DNA of 34,775 nt from Muribaculaceae bacterium. Its GTDB lineage: Bacteria; Bacteroidota; Bacteroidia; Bacteroidales; Muribaculaceae. The notes beneath the pieces were generated by a model. The model was not told the origin of the DNA. It made no database searches and was given only the letters and a program-made list of their open reading frames with translations. Shown here piece after piece: positions 7,883 through 16,235 of this stretch. Numbering within the stretch: the stretch's first letter is position 1; the number at the start of each line of letters is the position of its first letter. A program made the translations under genes and the position numbers. The stretch lies in assembly GCA_029051525.1 (NCBI GenBank), contig JAIDKG010000082.1, positions 1 to 34,775 on the forward strand. The letters run 5' to 3'.

Positions 7883-7934
7883 TGGTGTGGAATTTCGCTT
7901 GATGGAGCGAAAGCCGGAGTGGGAGGAGAGGTGA

Positions 7935-9671
7935 TTACTGAGGCTTGGAGAGACGGATATCGCGGATCATGAGCTGGATCGATTCTCCGTTGCTGTTGTG
8001 CTTCGCCTGCTCGATGGTGTAGCAGATATCCACCGGTTTGTGGGCATGGATATGCTCGAAGTATGGAGCCATATTGAAGGCTATGGCATTCAGCACGCGG
8101 CTGGTGCTGTTGTCTTCCAATTCGAGTTTGATATGCTCGAGGTTTTTGCCTACGAGTTTGCTGGTGCCGAAATCAAACACATTCTGTGTGCAGAACACCG
8201 GCTTCTGGTTGCCGGGTCCATAGGGATTGAGCCGACGCAACGAACTCACGAGTTCCGGGGTGATGTCGGCAAATTCGATTGTGGCATCAATATCGAGTTG
8301 CGGCTGGAGCTGGTTGGGCTGAATGTGATTGGCCACATACTCCTCGAATCGGCGGCGGAACTCCGGGATATTCTCCTCCTTAAGCGAAAGGCCCACGGCA
8401 TATGTATGGCCTCCGAAATTCTCCAGCAGGTCGCGGGTGCTGTTGATAGCTGAATAGATATCAAATCCCTGCACTGATCGTGAGCTGCCGGTGGCTATGC
8501 CATTGGAATAGGTGAGCACCACGGCCGGCTTGTAGTATAGCTCGGTGAGGCGCGAAGCCACGATGCCGATGATACCCTTGTGCCAGTTCTTGTTGTAGAT
8601 CACGATTGAACGCCGGTCCTGCACGATACTCACATCATTGTCGAGCAGCGAGTTGGCCTCTTCGGTGATGCGTTTGTCGAGCTCTTTGCGGTCTTTGTTG
8701 TATTGGTCGATGTCCTTACCCTTCTCATAAGCATCGTGAAGGTCTCGGCTCACGAGGAGATCCACCGCCTCCATGCCGCTCTGCATACGCCCGGAGGCAT
8801 TGATGCGCGGACCGATCTTGAAGATCACATCCGAGATAGTGATATCTTTATTGGTGAGTTTGCAGAGACGGATTATGCTTCGCAGTCCCAGATTGGGATT
8901 TGAATTGAGTCGGCGCAGGCCGTGATAAGCCATCACGCGGTTTTCATCCACAATCGGCACAATATCGGCTGCGATGCTCACTGCGCAGAGATCGAGGAGC
9001 GACTCGAGCTCATTGTGATTGGTCAGACCATTGCTCAGAGCGAAAGCCTGCATAAACTTGAATCCCACACCGCATCCCGAGAGATGCTGGCACGGATAGG
9101 TAGATCCCGGCATCTTCGGATTGAGAATCGCCACTGCATCCGGCAATACCTCATCAGGCACATGATGATCGCAGATGATGAAATCGATTCCCTTCTCCTT
9201 GGCATACGCAATCTCCTCAATGGCCTTGATACCGCAATCAAGCACAATTACGAGTTTTACATCATTTTCAGCGGCATATTCAATACTCTTTCGCGATATG
9301 CCGTAGCCCTCATCGTAGCGCGTGGGGATGTAGTATTCGATATTGCTGTAGTAATTCTGCAGATATTTATATACGAGCGCCACGGCCGTAGTGCCATCCA
9401 CATCGTAATCACCATAGATCATGATCCTCTCCTTGGAGCCCATGGCCTTGTTGAGTCGATTCACTGCCTTGTGCATATCGGGCATCAGGAAGGGGTCGTG
9501 GAAATCACTTACAGAGGGGGAGAAAAAGGCAGTGGCCTCCTGCGGCGTCTTCACGCCTCGGCGCACGAGGATTTCCGCTACTGTGGCATTATGGCCACAT
9601 TGCGGAAGAATCTCCCCTACGAGCTGACGCTGCTGCAAAGTGAGGGGCTGGTAATTCCAATTGGTTGTCAT
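7935..9671 (-). CDS. recJ: Single-stranded-DNA exonuclease RecJ
   Basis: RecJ is a 5' to 3' single-strand exonuclease of the DHH phosphoesterase family. Metal-binding motifs are visible: [14 protein letters not shown] (motif I), then VLDCGIK and [10 protein letters not shown] (DHH motif), with GRINASGR and [12 protein letters not shown] later. From the ATG at 9671 the protein is 578 residues, the family's usual length. An in-frame ATG at 9752 would add a proline-rich 27-residue leader that I consider unlikely. The gene leads the recJ-recQ-umuC run, and a good promoter lies at 9785-9816. Confidence 0.95.
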   Translation of the reverse strand: MTTNWNYQPLTLQQRQLVGEILPQCGHNATVAEILVRRGVKTPQEATAFFSPSVSDFHDPFLMPDMHKAVNRLNKAMGSKERIMIYGDYDVDGTTAVALVYKYLQNYYSNIEYYIPTRYDEGYGISRKSIEYAAENDVKLVIVLDCGIKAIEEIAYAKEKGIDFIICDHHVPDEVLPDAVAILNPKMPGSTYPCQHLSGCGVGFKFMQAFALSNGLTNHNELESLLDLCAVSIAADIVPIVDENRVMAYHGLRRLNSNPNLGLRSIIRLCKLTNKDITISDVIFKIGPRINASGRMQSGMEAVDLLVSRDLHDAYEKGKDIDQYNKDRKELDKRITEEANSLLDNDVSIVQDRRSIVIYNKNWHKGIIGIVASRLTELYYKPAVVLTYSNGIATGSSRSVQGFDIYSAINSTRDLLENFGGHTYAVGLSLKEENIPEFRRRFEEYVANHIQPNQLQPQLDIDATIEFADITPELVSSLRRLNPYGPGNQKPVFCTQNVFDFGTSKLVGKNLEHIKLELEDNSTSRVLNAIAFNMAPYFEHIHAHKPVDICYTIEQAKHNSNGESIQLMIRDIRLSKPQ

Positions 9672-9784
9672 CGGTCTAAACTGGTATTGCGGTATAGGTA
9701 GGGGGGGAGGGGAGATGGCGTGGATCTGATCGCTCAGGGGCGCCGGAGTCATAAGAGCGAAACAAGCCTTACTTTCTCAAATTA

Positions 9785-9816
9785 CAAATTTAGCAAAAAA
9801 TCCGCACACTCACAAT
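9785..9816 (-). promoter_or_regulatory. Promoter for recJ
   Basis: On the minus strand ATTG (9816-9813, three of four matches to TTTG) is followed after 20 nt by TAAATTTG (9792-9785), a full match to TAnnTTTG. Transcription would start near 9778, upstream of both possible recJ starts. Confidence 0.6.
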
Positions 9817-9869
9817 GCCTGTCAAATAATCTTAGGCCCCTGCGTTAACATTTTTTGTGGGAATGGGTC

Positions 9870-9947
9870 TTAGAGCGCGCTCCTTAAAATTTCGGGGTCG
9901 TAGGGGCGGCGATTTTTGAGTGGATTTTGCGAGTCGAAGTAGGAACG
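9870..9947 (+). repeat. Truncated dispersed repeat, subtype 2 (R3)
   Basis: This copy has the head, the CGGCG-A-TTTTTG arm, the AGTGG loop and the ATTTTGCGAG arm, nearly identical to the copy at 4382-4527. It breaks off inside the terminal hairpin, directly before the terminator of the urease operon. The 3' half needed for pairing is missing. Confidence 0.85.
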
Positions 9948-9953
9948 GACTAT

Positions 9954-9997
9954 ATAAAAAAGTCCGGTCCGGATGAGAGATTTCAATCCGGACCGGA
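9954..9997 (-). terminator. Intrinsic terminator of the urease operon
   Basis: A perfect 12-bp G/C-rich stem (9963-9974 with 9986-9997) has an 11-nt loop and is followed on the minus strand by CTTTTTTATATAG. It lies 20 bp beyond the ureD stop codon and ends the ureABCEFGD transcript. Confidence 0.9.
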
Positions 9998-10016
9998 GCA
10001 AAGAGGGAGTGTGCCA

Positions 10017-10985
10017 TCATCGCCATGGAAATTCCTCAGGCAATTCCCGCCCCTTCACTTCGCGGCGGAAAGTGGCCAGGAAATCGCGCACTACTTTCTT
10101 TACCGGCCCCGGCTCCATGCCGAGCACCTTGAAGAGCAACCCCGCATCATTGGGCAGATGAGTTATGCCGCAGGCCAACTTCGCTTCGGGATCGATATAG
10201 GGGGTGGTGGCAGCGTAGATCCGGTCGGCCTCGCTGCGCGGGGCAAGCACAATCACATTGGCAAACACATCGTATTTACCCATTATGCCGAGACCCCGCG
10301 GATTCACCCGCGCCGGGTCGATGATGAATTTCTCGCGGAATAGAGGTGTGCCGTCGGGTCGGCGCGCATGACTGCACACCGATAGAATATCATACTCAAA
10401 GAGCTCTCCATCACCATAATATTTCCTTCCTCCCATGAATATCTCGGAATAGAAGAGAGCGGCCGTAGGATGCACCACGATATCGGTGTCGGATATGAAT
10501 CGGGTGTGACGGCAGGGATACACCGGCTCGGGCATAAATTCGAGATATGAATTCTCTGCCAGAGTGATATGCTGTCGGAGCCCGGAGTAATTGTGGGTCA
10601 TCTCAGCCAGTTTGGTTGCTGCTCCTGTGCTCACCCAGGCAAAAGCGCCCGGACCGAGCGTGATATCCTGCTGGTAGCGGTCGCCCTCTACGTTGGGGCC
10701 GCCCGAAGATAGGATATAGACGCAGGGCATATCCGGCATACCCTTGTCGAAATACAGAGCCTGCTGCACGATAAGAGGTGCACGCCGATCCAGATCGCGG
10801 AGAATCGATTTACCCCGCGGATCTATTTCAAAACCGAGTCGCAGATAGCCATGCTTGCCGGGAGCCCCCACATACATGGCTTTAGGCTCATCATGATAAG
10901 GGGCCATTTCGCGCGACTGTGAGAAATCTACAGAGGGCACGCCGCTATCGTGGGTAGTAAGATGTGTCTGATAGTCAAAAGCCAT
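10017..10985 (-). CDS. ureD: Urease accessory protein UreD
   Basis: UreD (UreH) is the scaffold that binds apo-urease and joins UreF and UreG for nickel insertion. The 322-residue protein shows family features such as FDKGMPDMPCVYILSSGG (about 98-115), GDRYQQDITLGPGAFAWVSTGAATK (about 120-145) and YLEFMPEPVYPCRHTRF. Length is at the upper end for UreD (about 270-300), with a short extra N-terminus. It is the last gene of the operon, 44 bp after ureG, and is followed by a strong terminator. Some bacteria place ureD first; here it is last. Confidence 0.93.
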   Translation of the reverse strand: MAFDYQTHLTTHDSGVPSVDFSQSREMAPYHDEPKAMYVGAPGKHGYLRLGFEIDPRGKSILRDLDRRAPLIVQQALYFDKGMPDMPCVYILSSGGPNVEGDRYQQDITLGPGAFAWVSTGAATKLAEMTHNYSGLRQHITLAENSYLEFMPEPVYPCRHTRFISDTDIVVHPTAALFYSEIFMGGRKYYGDGELFEYDILSVCSHARRPDGTPLFREKFIIDPARVNPRGLGIMGKYDVFANVIVLAPRSEADRIYAATTPYIDPEAKLACGITHLPNDAGLLFKVLGMEPGPVKKVVRDFLATFRREVKGRELPEEFPWR

Positions 10986-11029
10986 AGTCAGTCAGGATTT
11001 TAGAGTGTGTTATGATTGCAGGCGTATTG

Positions 11030-11650
11030 TCATTTCTTTTTGTCGAACAGAGCCATCTTGAAGATCAACTCCACGAGCTCGTCAATACCCTCGCCGGTCA
11101 TGCAGTTGGTGAATACGAATGGCTTGCCGGGGCGCATAAGTTTGGAGTCGTGATCCATCACTCCGAGGTCGGCATGCACATATGGGGCCAGATCGGTCTT
11201 ATTGATTACCAGAATATCGCTCTGAGAGATGCCGGGACCATCCTTGCGGGGTATTTTATCACCGGCGGCCACATCGATCACATAGATGAAGAAGTCTACC
11301 AGCGCCGGACTGAAGGTAAGTGTGAGGTTGTCGCCCCCCGACTCGATAAGCACGATATCCGTCTCAGGGAATTTCTCCTCCATCTCTTCTACGGCAGCGA
11401 TATTCATCGAAGGGTCTTCGCGCACGGCGGTGTGAGGGCATGCACCGGTCTCCACACCGATGATTTTATCCTCTACCAGAACACCCTTGAGGGTTTTGCG
11501 CACATGTTTGGCATCCTCGGTGGTCACAATATCGTTGGTGATAATCAGCACATTCTGTCCCATTTCGAGCAGACGAGGTGTGATGGCTTCTATAAGTGCG
11601 GTTTTGCCGGAGCCCACGGGGCCTCCGATACCGATTCTACAAGTACTCAT
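11030..11650 (-). CDS. ureG: Urease accessory GTPase UreG
   Basis: UreG is the SIMIBI-class GTPase that carries nickel from UreE to the UreDF-urease complex. The 206-residue protein has the P-loop GPVGSGKT (10-17), the switch region [13 protein letters not shown] (38-50), the nickel-binding Cys-Pro-His triad at 71-73, ESGGDN, and the guanine-specific NKTD. All residues needed for metal-dependent dimerisation are present. It lacks the His-rich N-terminus of some UreG proteins; here the His tail is on UreE. It sits 125 bp after ureF, a gap holding two tandem repeat heads and two short palindromes. Confidence 0.97.
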   Translation of the reverse strand: MSTCRIGIGGPVGSGKTALIEAITPRLLEMGQNVLIITNDIVTTEDAKHVRKTLKGVLVEDKIIGVETGACPHTAVREDPSMNIAAVEEMEEKFPETDIVLIESGGDNLTLTFSPALVDFFIYVIDVAAGDKIPRKDGPGISQSDILVINKTDLAPYVHADLGVMDHDSKLMRPGKPFVFTNCMTGEGIDELVELIFKMALFDKKK

Positions 11651-11704
11651 GATAAGATTGTGTTTTTTTGTGTGTAAGCAATTTAAATACTTCTACCGAA
11701 CAAT

Positions 11705-11731
11705 GCAGGCCTGCCGCAAAATTGCAATTTT
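11705..11731. promoter_or_regulatory. Two adjacent perfect palindromes upstream of ureG
   Basis: GCAGGCCTGC (11705-11714) is followed after 3 nt by the 14-base palindrome AAAATTGCAATTTT (11718-11731), in the ureF-ureG gap. They could bind a dimeric regulator, but nothing else supports that role. Confidence 0.25.
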
Positions 11732-11743
11732 CAGTAGAGAGTG

Positions 11744-11778
11744 TTTTAAGGAACGCGCTCTTAAGGAATGCGCTCTTA
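11744..11778 (-). repeat. Two tandem repeat heads at the end of ureF
   Basis: Two copies of the 14-base unit AGAGCGC(G/A)TTCCTT lie in tandem, the second extending into AAAA. The outermost bases form the ureF stop codon (TAA at 11776-11778 on the minus strand), so the element abuts the coding sequence exactly. Confidence 0.85.
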
Positions 11779-12468
11779 GTTCATAAACATTCGCATATTG
11801 CCCTTCTCATGTAGCGAGGCGATGATGTCGAGTTCAGGGAAGAAGGCATGCATCTCATCGATTCTCATATCCTTCACCTCATCATATAGAGCCTCGGCTC
11901 CGGAGCTCATTTCGTAGAGGATCTGCTGGGTGTCATAATGCGACACCCGCACACATCGCAGAGCGGCCGAGAGCACCATATTCACCACCCCATACTGATG
12001 GGAGCAGAAGAGATCCCTTTCCGAAATTCCGGCGGCTGCAAAGGTGAGTCCCTGAGCCACGGGGTATGTGCCCGGAGTGACATCAGCGCGTATATCGGCG
12101 AGCCAGCGACTGATCATGGGACTATCAAAGAGGTGCTGACCGAGTTCGGCAAGTTTCTTACCCATTCGTCGCAACATCTGGCGCGCCTCATCATTCATTT
12201 TGCAGAGTATCAGAGTGCTGTCGGCCAGAGTAGCGGCCTCATAATCATCGGCCAGCCAGGCACGATGGGCAGCGATTGCAGCCACTCCATCAGTAAAGGC
12301 CGCCTGTAGCGCCTGGGCTTTGGCGAAATCGTGGAGAGTCTGCCGGTCATAGACTATTTTTTCAAATCCGGCAGTCTCCAGGCCATTTGAGAAGGAGAAA
12401 GTGCCTACCGGGAAAGTGGAATCTGTGAATTGCAGCAGGCGCATGATCCGGGTGATATTCTCTGACAT
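11776..12468 (-). CDS. ureF: Urease accessory protein UreF
   Basis: UreF works with UreD and UreG as the nickel-insertion complex and links the GTPase to apo-urease. The 230-residue all-helical protein has family features: LLQFTDSTFPVGTFSFSNGLE (about 11-31), the glycine-poor helical middle, and the C-terminal VVNMVLSAALRCVRVSHYDTQ (about 163-185), followed by FFPELDI. Length is normal for UreF. It starts 60 bp after ureE. Its stop codon is the first three bases of a dispersed repeat head, so the extreme C-terminus (MFMN) may have been set by insertion of that element. Confidence 0.95.
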   Translation of the reverse strand: MSENITRIMRLLQFTDSTFPVGTFSFSNGLETAGFEKIVYDRQTLHDFAKAQALQAAFTDGVAAIAAHRAWLADDYEAATLADSTLILCKMNDEARQMLRRMGKKLAELGQHLFDSPMISRWLADIRADVTPGTYPVAQGLTFAAAGISERDLFCSHQYGVVNMVLSAALRCVRVSHYDTQQILYEMSSGAEALYDEVKDMRIDEMHAFFPELDIIASLHEKGNMRMFMN

Positions 12469-12528
12469 GGGGGTAATTGTTTTAGAGTGGATAGAAGAGG
12501 AGAGTATTATCTGAGACCAATTTGGCCT

Positions 12529-13191
12529 TCAGAGCCTTACGTCGGATTGATGCGAATGCCCATGTTCATGGTCATGATCGTGGTCATGGTCATGATCGTG
12601 GTCATGATCGTGGTAGTGCACAATATGTCCGTGGTCGTGCTCATGGCTATGGCTTTCATGGCCGGCACCGCCGAAGAGTCGGCGCGTCTCGTGAGGGGCG
12701 AGGTAGGGGATTACATCGCAGCCCTTCTCAAAGCCGAAAGTGATACCGGGTATATGGTGAGTCTCAAGCACACTCATCATCACCTTCTTATCGACCGTGA
12801 GCGGCACATACACCTTTGTGCCCTTCACCACGGCGGGCCAATGCTGATTGCCGATGGCATGACCAAGTTCCAGAGAGATTCGGATTATGGTGTCGTGGTC
12901 CTGATCTGCGATTCCGGCGAGGTCGATAACCATCACAGGATTGAGTTCGAGTCGCAGCACCACGGCCCGGCCGCTCTGCGGATCAAAGTCGATCACATCA
13001 CCATCGGCAATCTGAGTGTGTCGTGCCAGAGCCACAGGATATTCCGCGCCGCTCAGGCCCTTCCCGAGGAAACGCGATTTCTGGGCAGTCCACTGATCAA
13101 GATATATCTCATCAATCTCAGCATCGGCAAGGCGGGCCTTCCATTCATCCGACTTGCGGATATTGCCGAGCACTTCAGTATAGATTTTCAT
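12529..13191 (-). CDS. ureE: Urease nickel metallochaperone UreE with His/Asp-rich tail
   Basis: UreE stores nickel and hands it to UreG. The N-terminal peptide-binding domain (about 1-75) is followed by the metal-binding domain with LGHAIGNQHWP (about 109-119). The C-terminal tail from about residue 177 holds roughly 20 histidines, including a run of alternating His-Asp. Such tails bind several nickel ions in other UreE proteins. The tail is encoded by near-perfect 6/12-bp DNA repeats around 12557-12615. The gene is separated from ureC by 186 bp with a strong hairpin, the largest gap in the operon. Total length 220 residues is long for UreE because of the tail. Confidence 0.96.
   Translation of the reverse strand: MKIYTEVLGNIRKSDEWKARLADAEIDEIYLDQWTAQKSRFLGKGLSGAEYPVALARHTQIADGDVIDFDPQSGRAVVLRLELNPVMVIDLAGIADQDHDTIIRISLELGHAIGNQHWPAVVKGTKVYVPLTVDKKVMMSVLETHHIPGITFGFEKGCDVIPYLAPHETRRLFGGAGHESHSHEHDHGHIVHYHDHDHDHDHDHDHDHEHGHSHQSDVRL
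12557..12615. repeat. Imperfect 6/12-bp tandem repeat inside ureE
   Basis: The units TGGTCATGATCG and close variants repeat in frame and encode the alternating His-Asp stretch of the UreE tail. The 6-bp periodicity would allow in-frame change in tail length by slippage. Confidence 0.75.
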
Positions 13192-13292
13192 AGCAGTAAT
13201 TTAAATGATTAGGTACTATTTTAACAATTGAGAGGTTAATCGGTTCTCAGACAACTCATAAATACAAACAATCGTCAAAAATAATTGAAATA

Positions 13293-13323
13293 GGGGTCGG
13301 TCAGCGATTGGCTGGCCGACCCC
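13293..13323 (-). terminator. Strong hairpin between ureC and ureE (possible partial terminator)
   Basis: A 13-bp stem with one G.T pair (13293-13305 with 13311-13323) and a 5-nt loop lies 54 bp after the ureC stop codon. On the minus strand TATTTCAATTATTTTTG follows, so the T run is displaced by about 11 nt. It may reduce transcription into ureEFGD or protect the 3' end of the ureABC message. Confidence 0.6.
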
Positions 13324-13361
13324 ACGAACGGAATATATCTATAATCTAAGTAAGCAGCTAC

Positions 13362-13373
13362 TTAGAGCGCGTT
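13362..13373 (+). repeat. Partial repeat head next to the ureC stop
   Basis: TTAGAGCGCGTT matches the first 12 bases of the dispersed head, ending 4 bp before the ureC stop codon (13378-13380). The sequence then diverges. Confidence 0.6.
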
Positions 13374-13377
13374 GTCG

Positions 13378-15096
13378 TTAGCTAAACCAATAGAGCTGCG
13401 AGAGAGGCAGCGACTTTGCCGGTGGCACATAAGCCAGCACGCCATCCACCGTGACATAGAAAGTCTCAGGATTTACCTCGATGCGAGGTGTGGCTGTGTT
13501 GCGCACCATGTCGGCTTTGCCGATCTGGCGTGTGCCATGCACAGGATATACCATTGAGGTTAGCCCATACTTCTTCTTCACATCATTCTCAAAGGCGGCC
13601 TGTGATACGAAGGTATAGCGGGTCTTAGGCATTGCCTCACCGAATGCGCCAAACATCGGACGCATAATCTTAGGCTGCGGTGTGGGGAGCGAGGCATTGG
13701 GGTCGCCCATATTTGCCCAGTTGATCACACCGCCTTTGATCACCAGATAAGGCTTGGTGCCGAAGAAGGCAGGTTCCCACACCACGAGGTCGGCCATCTT
13801 GCCCTTTGCGATTGATCCGAGCACATCGCTGATACCATACGTGATGGCCGGATTGAGAGTGATCTGTGCCAGATATCGGAGCACACGGAAATTGTCGTTG
13901 GAATCGGAATCCTCAGGAAGTTTGCCGCGCACCGACTTCATATATGAAGCCATCTGGAATGTACGCATGAATGATTCACCCACACGGCCCATGGCCTGCG
14001 AATCGGACGATACCATCGAAAGAATACCCAAATCATGGAATATATTCTCGGCCGACTGAGTCTCCGGACGCACACGGCTCTCGGCAAAAGCCACATCCGA
14101 CGGGATATTCGGATTAAGATTATGGCAGACCATAATCATATCAAACAGCTCCGCCTCCGAATTGATGCCATAGGGGAGAGTAGGATTGGTCGACGAAGGG
14201 AGCACATTGGCCATCGAAGCCACCTTCAGCAGGTCGGGGGCGTGACCGCCACCGGCACCCTCGGTGTGGTAAGTATGGATCGTGCGGCCATCCATGGCGG
14301 CGATAGAATCTTCCACATATCCCGACTCATTTAGAGTATCGGTATGGATACATACCTGCATATCCAGATTGTCGGCGGCCTCCAGACAAGCGCGAATCAC
14401 AGCCGGAGTAGCGCCCCAGTCCTCATGGATCTTGAAGCCCATGGCGCCGGCAAGCGCCTGATCGTAGAATTCCTCCTGACGCGAGCAGTTGCCTTTGCCC
14501 AGCAGACCGATATTGATAGGGAGGCCATCGATCGACTGCATGATTTTCTCCAGATTCCACGGGCCGGAAGTGATTGTGGTGCCATTTGTGCCGTCGGTGG
14601 GGCCCACACCACCACCGATCAGAGTAGTGATGCCATTCGACAGACAGTTATAAGCCTGCTGCGGCGACACGAAATGCACATGGCCATCGATACCGGCCGC
14701 AGTCACAATCATATGTTCACCCGAGATAGCATCGGTCGACGGACCGGTCACCAGCCCCGGAGTGACCCCCTTCATTATATTCGGATTGCCCGCCTTGCCT
14801 ATGCCGGCAATCTTGCCATCCTTAATACCGATGTCGGCCTTGATTACGCCCAGCAGCGGATCGAGGATAGTGGCATTGGTGATTACGATGTCGAGCGAAC
14901 CCTCCTTGGAAGTGCATTCATTGGCCAGACCCATGCCGTCACGCAGAGTCTTTCCGCCTCCGTACACGACCTCATCACCATAAGTGCGGAGGTCCTTCTC
15001 AATCTCAACATACAGATCGGTATTGCCCAGACGAATCTTATCGCCCACAGTGGGGCCGAAGAGCATGTTATTGTCTTTACGAGATATTACAGCCAT
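13378..15096 (-). CDS. ureC: Urease alpha subunit UreC (catalytic)
   Basis: UreC carries the di-nickel site that hydrolyses urea to ammonia and carbamate. In this 572-residue protein all metal ligands can be placed: H139 and H141, the carbamylated K222 (MGFKIHEDWG), H251 (CIHTDTLNES), H277 (HTYHTEGAGGGHAPD) and D365 (SSDSQAMGRVGE). R341 and the flap residues C324-H325 are also present. The residue after the catalytic flap histidine is Asn (CHN, N326), where the enterobacterial, Helicobacter and plant enzymes I recall have a second His. Length and domain order are standard. It starts 5 bp after ureB. Confidence 0.98.
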   Translation of the reverse strand: MAVISRKDNNMLFGPTVGDKIRLGNTDLYVEIEKDLRTYGDEVVYGGGKTLRDGMGLANECTSKEGSLDIVITNATILDPLLGVIKADIGIKDGKIAGIGKAGNPNIMKGVTPGLVTGPSTDAISGEHMIVTAAGIDGHVHFVSPQQAYNCLSNGITTLIGGGVGPTDGTNGTTITSGPWNLEKIMQSIDGLPINIGLLGKGNCSRQEEFYDQALAGAMGFKIHEDWGATPAVIRACLEAADNLDMQVCIHTDTLNESGYVEDSIAAMDGRTIHTYHTEGAGGGHAPDLLKVASMANVLPSSTNPTLPYGINSEAELFDMIMVCHNLNPNIPSDVAFAESRVRPETQSAENIFHDLGILSMVSSDSQAMGRVGESFMRTFQMASYMKSVRGKLPEDSDSNDNFRVLRYLAQITLNPAITYGISDVLGSIAKGKMADLVVWEPAFFGTKPYLVIKGGVINWANMGDPNASLPTPQPKIMRPMFGAFGEAMPKTRYTFVSQAAFENDVKKKYGLTSMVYPVHGTRQIGKADMVRNTATPRIEVNPETFYVTVDGVLAYVPPAKSLPLSQLYWFS

Positions 15097-15101
15097 GGGA
15101 A

Positions 15102-15719
15102 TCAGTCTTTTTTATTAATTTCATTTTCATCATATTCCCCCGCGGCCTCCGATTCGCTTACACTTTTGTAGCCATACTCCTTCATGCGGCGTATTGCCTC
15201 GGTGTATTTGGGATAGTAGGAGGGGGTATCCTGCAGTCCGGTGTAACCGTTGACGAGATCATCGAAACCGATCACACGCTGCTTGCCGGCGTAGCTCACA
15301 AGCTCCACTTCCTTCTCCTCGCCCGGTTCGAAGCGCACAGCGGTAGTGGCCGGGATATTTAGATGGCAGCCGAAAGCCTTGGGGCGGTCAAACTCCATAT
15401 AACGGTTGCACTCGAAGAAATGGAAATGCGAACCCACCTGCACCGGGCGGTCGCCGGTATTGCGCACCTTCAGCTTCACGGTGCGGCGGTCGGTATTATA
15501 TTCAATGGGTGTGTCGGCCAGCACGACTCCCCCTACGGGTACATATTCAGCCGGTTCATACGCGGGAGTCTTCTGGTAAGCGATGTCGGGAGCGCCGGAG
15601 TATACACCTGTGGGTGTAGTATAACCATCCTTAGCGAAATCGGGCATAGGGATATCGGGCACGGGAGGCATCGGTTTCGCCCCGCTCTGCGAGGCGTTGG
15701 GTTGATTTGTCTGAGCCAT
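15102..15719 (-). CDS. ureB: Urease beta subunit UreB with N- and C-terminal extensions
   Basis: UreB is a structural subunit of the urease trimer. The conserved core lies at about 58-162, with [11 protein letters not shown] (95-105) and [20 protein letters not shown] (120-139). The whole protein has 205 residues, roughly double the 100-110 of bacterial UreB. There is a proline-rich N-terminal extension of about 57 residues ([14 protein letters not shown] region) and an acidic C-terminal tail of about 43. No internal ATG near residue 58 offers a shorter start. It begins 32 bp after ureA and ends 5 bp before ureC. Confidence 0.96.
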   Translation of the reverse strand: MAQTNQPNASQSGAKPMPPVPDIPMPDFAKDGYTTPTGVYSGAPDIAYQKTPAYEPAEYVPVGGVVLADTPIEYNTDRRTVKLKVRNTGDRPVQVGSHFHFFECNRYMEFDRPKAFGCHLNIPATTAVRFEPGEEKEVELVSYAGKQRVIGFDDLVNGYTGLQDTPSYYPKYTEAIRRMKEYGYKSVSESEAAGEYDENEINKKD

Positions 15720-15751
15720 AATTGAGTGTTTTTGAGTGTTGCCGCTATGCC

Positions 15752-16054
15752 TTAGCGGATAGGATTGTGAATCGACACGAGGCGGCTGCCATCGGTAAAT
15801 ACCGCCTCGACCTGAAGCAGAGTGATCATATCGGCCACTCCCTCCATGACCTGCTCTTTGGTAAGCACCTGTGTGGCGTCGTGCATGACCTCCTCCACAG
15901 TCTTGCCCTCGCGTGCGCCCTCAAGTGCACAACTGGTGATGTAAGCCACCGATTCAGGATAGTTTAACTTCAATCCTTTCTTGAGGCGACGTTCGGCAAT
16001 GAGCCCTACACACAGCAGAGTCAGTTTGTCTTGCTCTTTAGGGGTAAAATGCAT
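15752..16054 (-). CDS. ureA: Urease gamma subunit UreA
   Basis: UreA is the small structural subunit of urease. The 100-residue protein is colinear with the family from [13 protein letters not shown] to the end. It includes [20 protein letters not shown] (about 21-40) and [24 protein letters not shown] at the C-terminus. It opens the operon ureA-B-C-E-F-G-D. The likely promoter at 16094-16126 gives a leader of about 33 nt. The separate A, B and C genes match the usual bacterial layout rather than the fused AB gene of Helicobacter. Confidence 0.97.
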   Translation of the reverse strand: MHFTPKEQDKLTLLCVGLIAERRLKKGLKLNYPESVAYITSCALEGAREGKTVEEVMHDATQVLTKEQVMEGVADMITLLQVEAVFTDGSRLVSIHNPIR

Positions 16055-16093
16055 AGCATTCAGATTTAGGGTGAAACATTCTTTTCACCATCT

Positions 16094-16126
16094 ATAACAT
16101 ATCGCAATTTGCATAAGTTCACCAAA
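16094..16126 (-). promoter_or_regulatory. Candidate ureA promoter, -33 box inside a repeat head
   Basis: On the minus strand TTTG (16126-16123) is followed after 21 nt by TATGTTAT (16101-16094), six of eight matches to TAnnTTTG. The TTTG is the edge of a repeat head whose usual TTTCG has become TTTTG. The predicted start lies about 33 nt before the ureA ATG. Confidence 0.4.
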
Positions 16127-16147
16127 ATTTTAAGGAACGCGCTCTAA
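16124..16147 (-). repeat. Repeat head upstream of ureA
   Basis: A complete head in minus orientation (TTAGAGCGCGTTCCTTAAAA, then TTTT), lying 70 bp upstream of ureA. There is no downstream body. Confidence 0.85.
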
Positions 16148-16182
16148 TGTCGACCACCTACACTCATGATGCATTCCCCTTC

Positions 16183-16235
16183 AAAAAAGCGCGACCTCAC
16201 CAGCCGATTGCAAGGATCGGGCGGGCGAGGTCGCG
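16183..16235 (-). terminator. Orphan intrinsic terminator upstream of ureA
   Basis: A 9-bp stem (16190-16198 with 16227-16235) carries an inner G/C-rich stem. On the minus strand CTTTTTTG follows, a classic terminator form. No minus-strand gene precedes it: the next upstream feature is the plus-strand tRNA. It may end a short leader or small RNA within the ureA upstream region. The rest of the gene-free stretch 16148-16414 shows nothing else I can name. Confidence 0.65.

Noticed and set aside
8922..9701. Plus-strand ORF of 259 codons
   Set aside because: Exact antisense shadow of recJ, which has full motifs on the other strand.
14344..15171. Plus-strand ORF of 275 codons
   Set aside because: Antisense shadow of ureC/ureB; low stop-codon density is due to the codon use of ureC.
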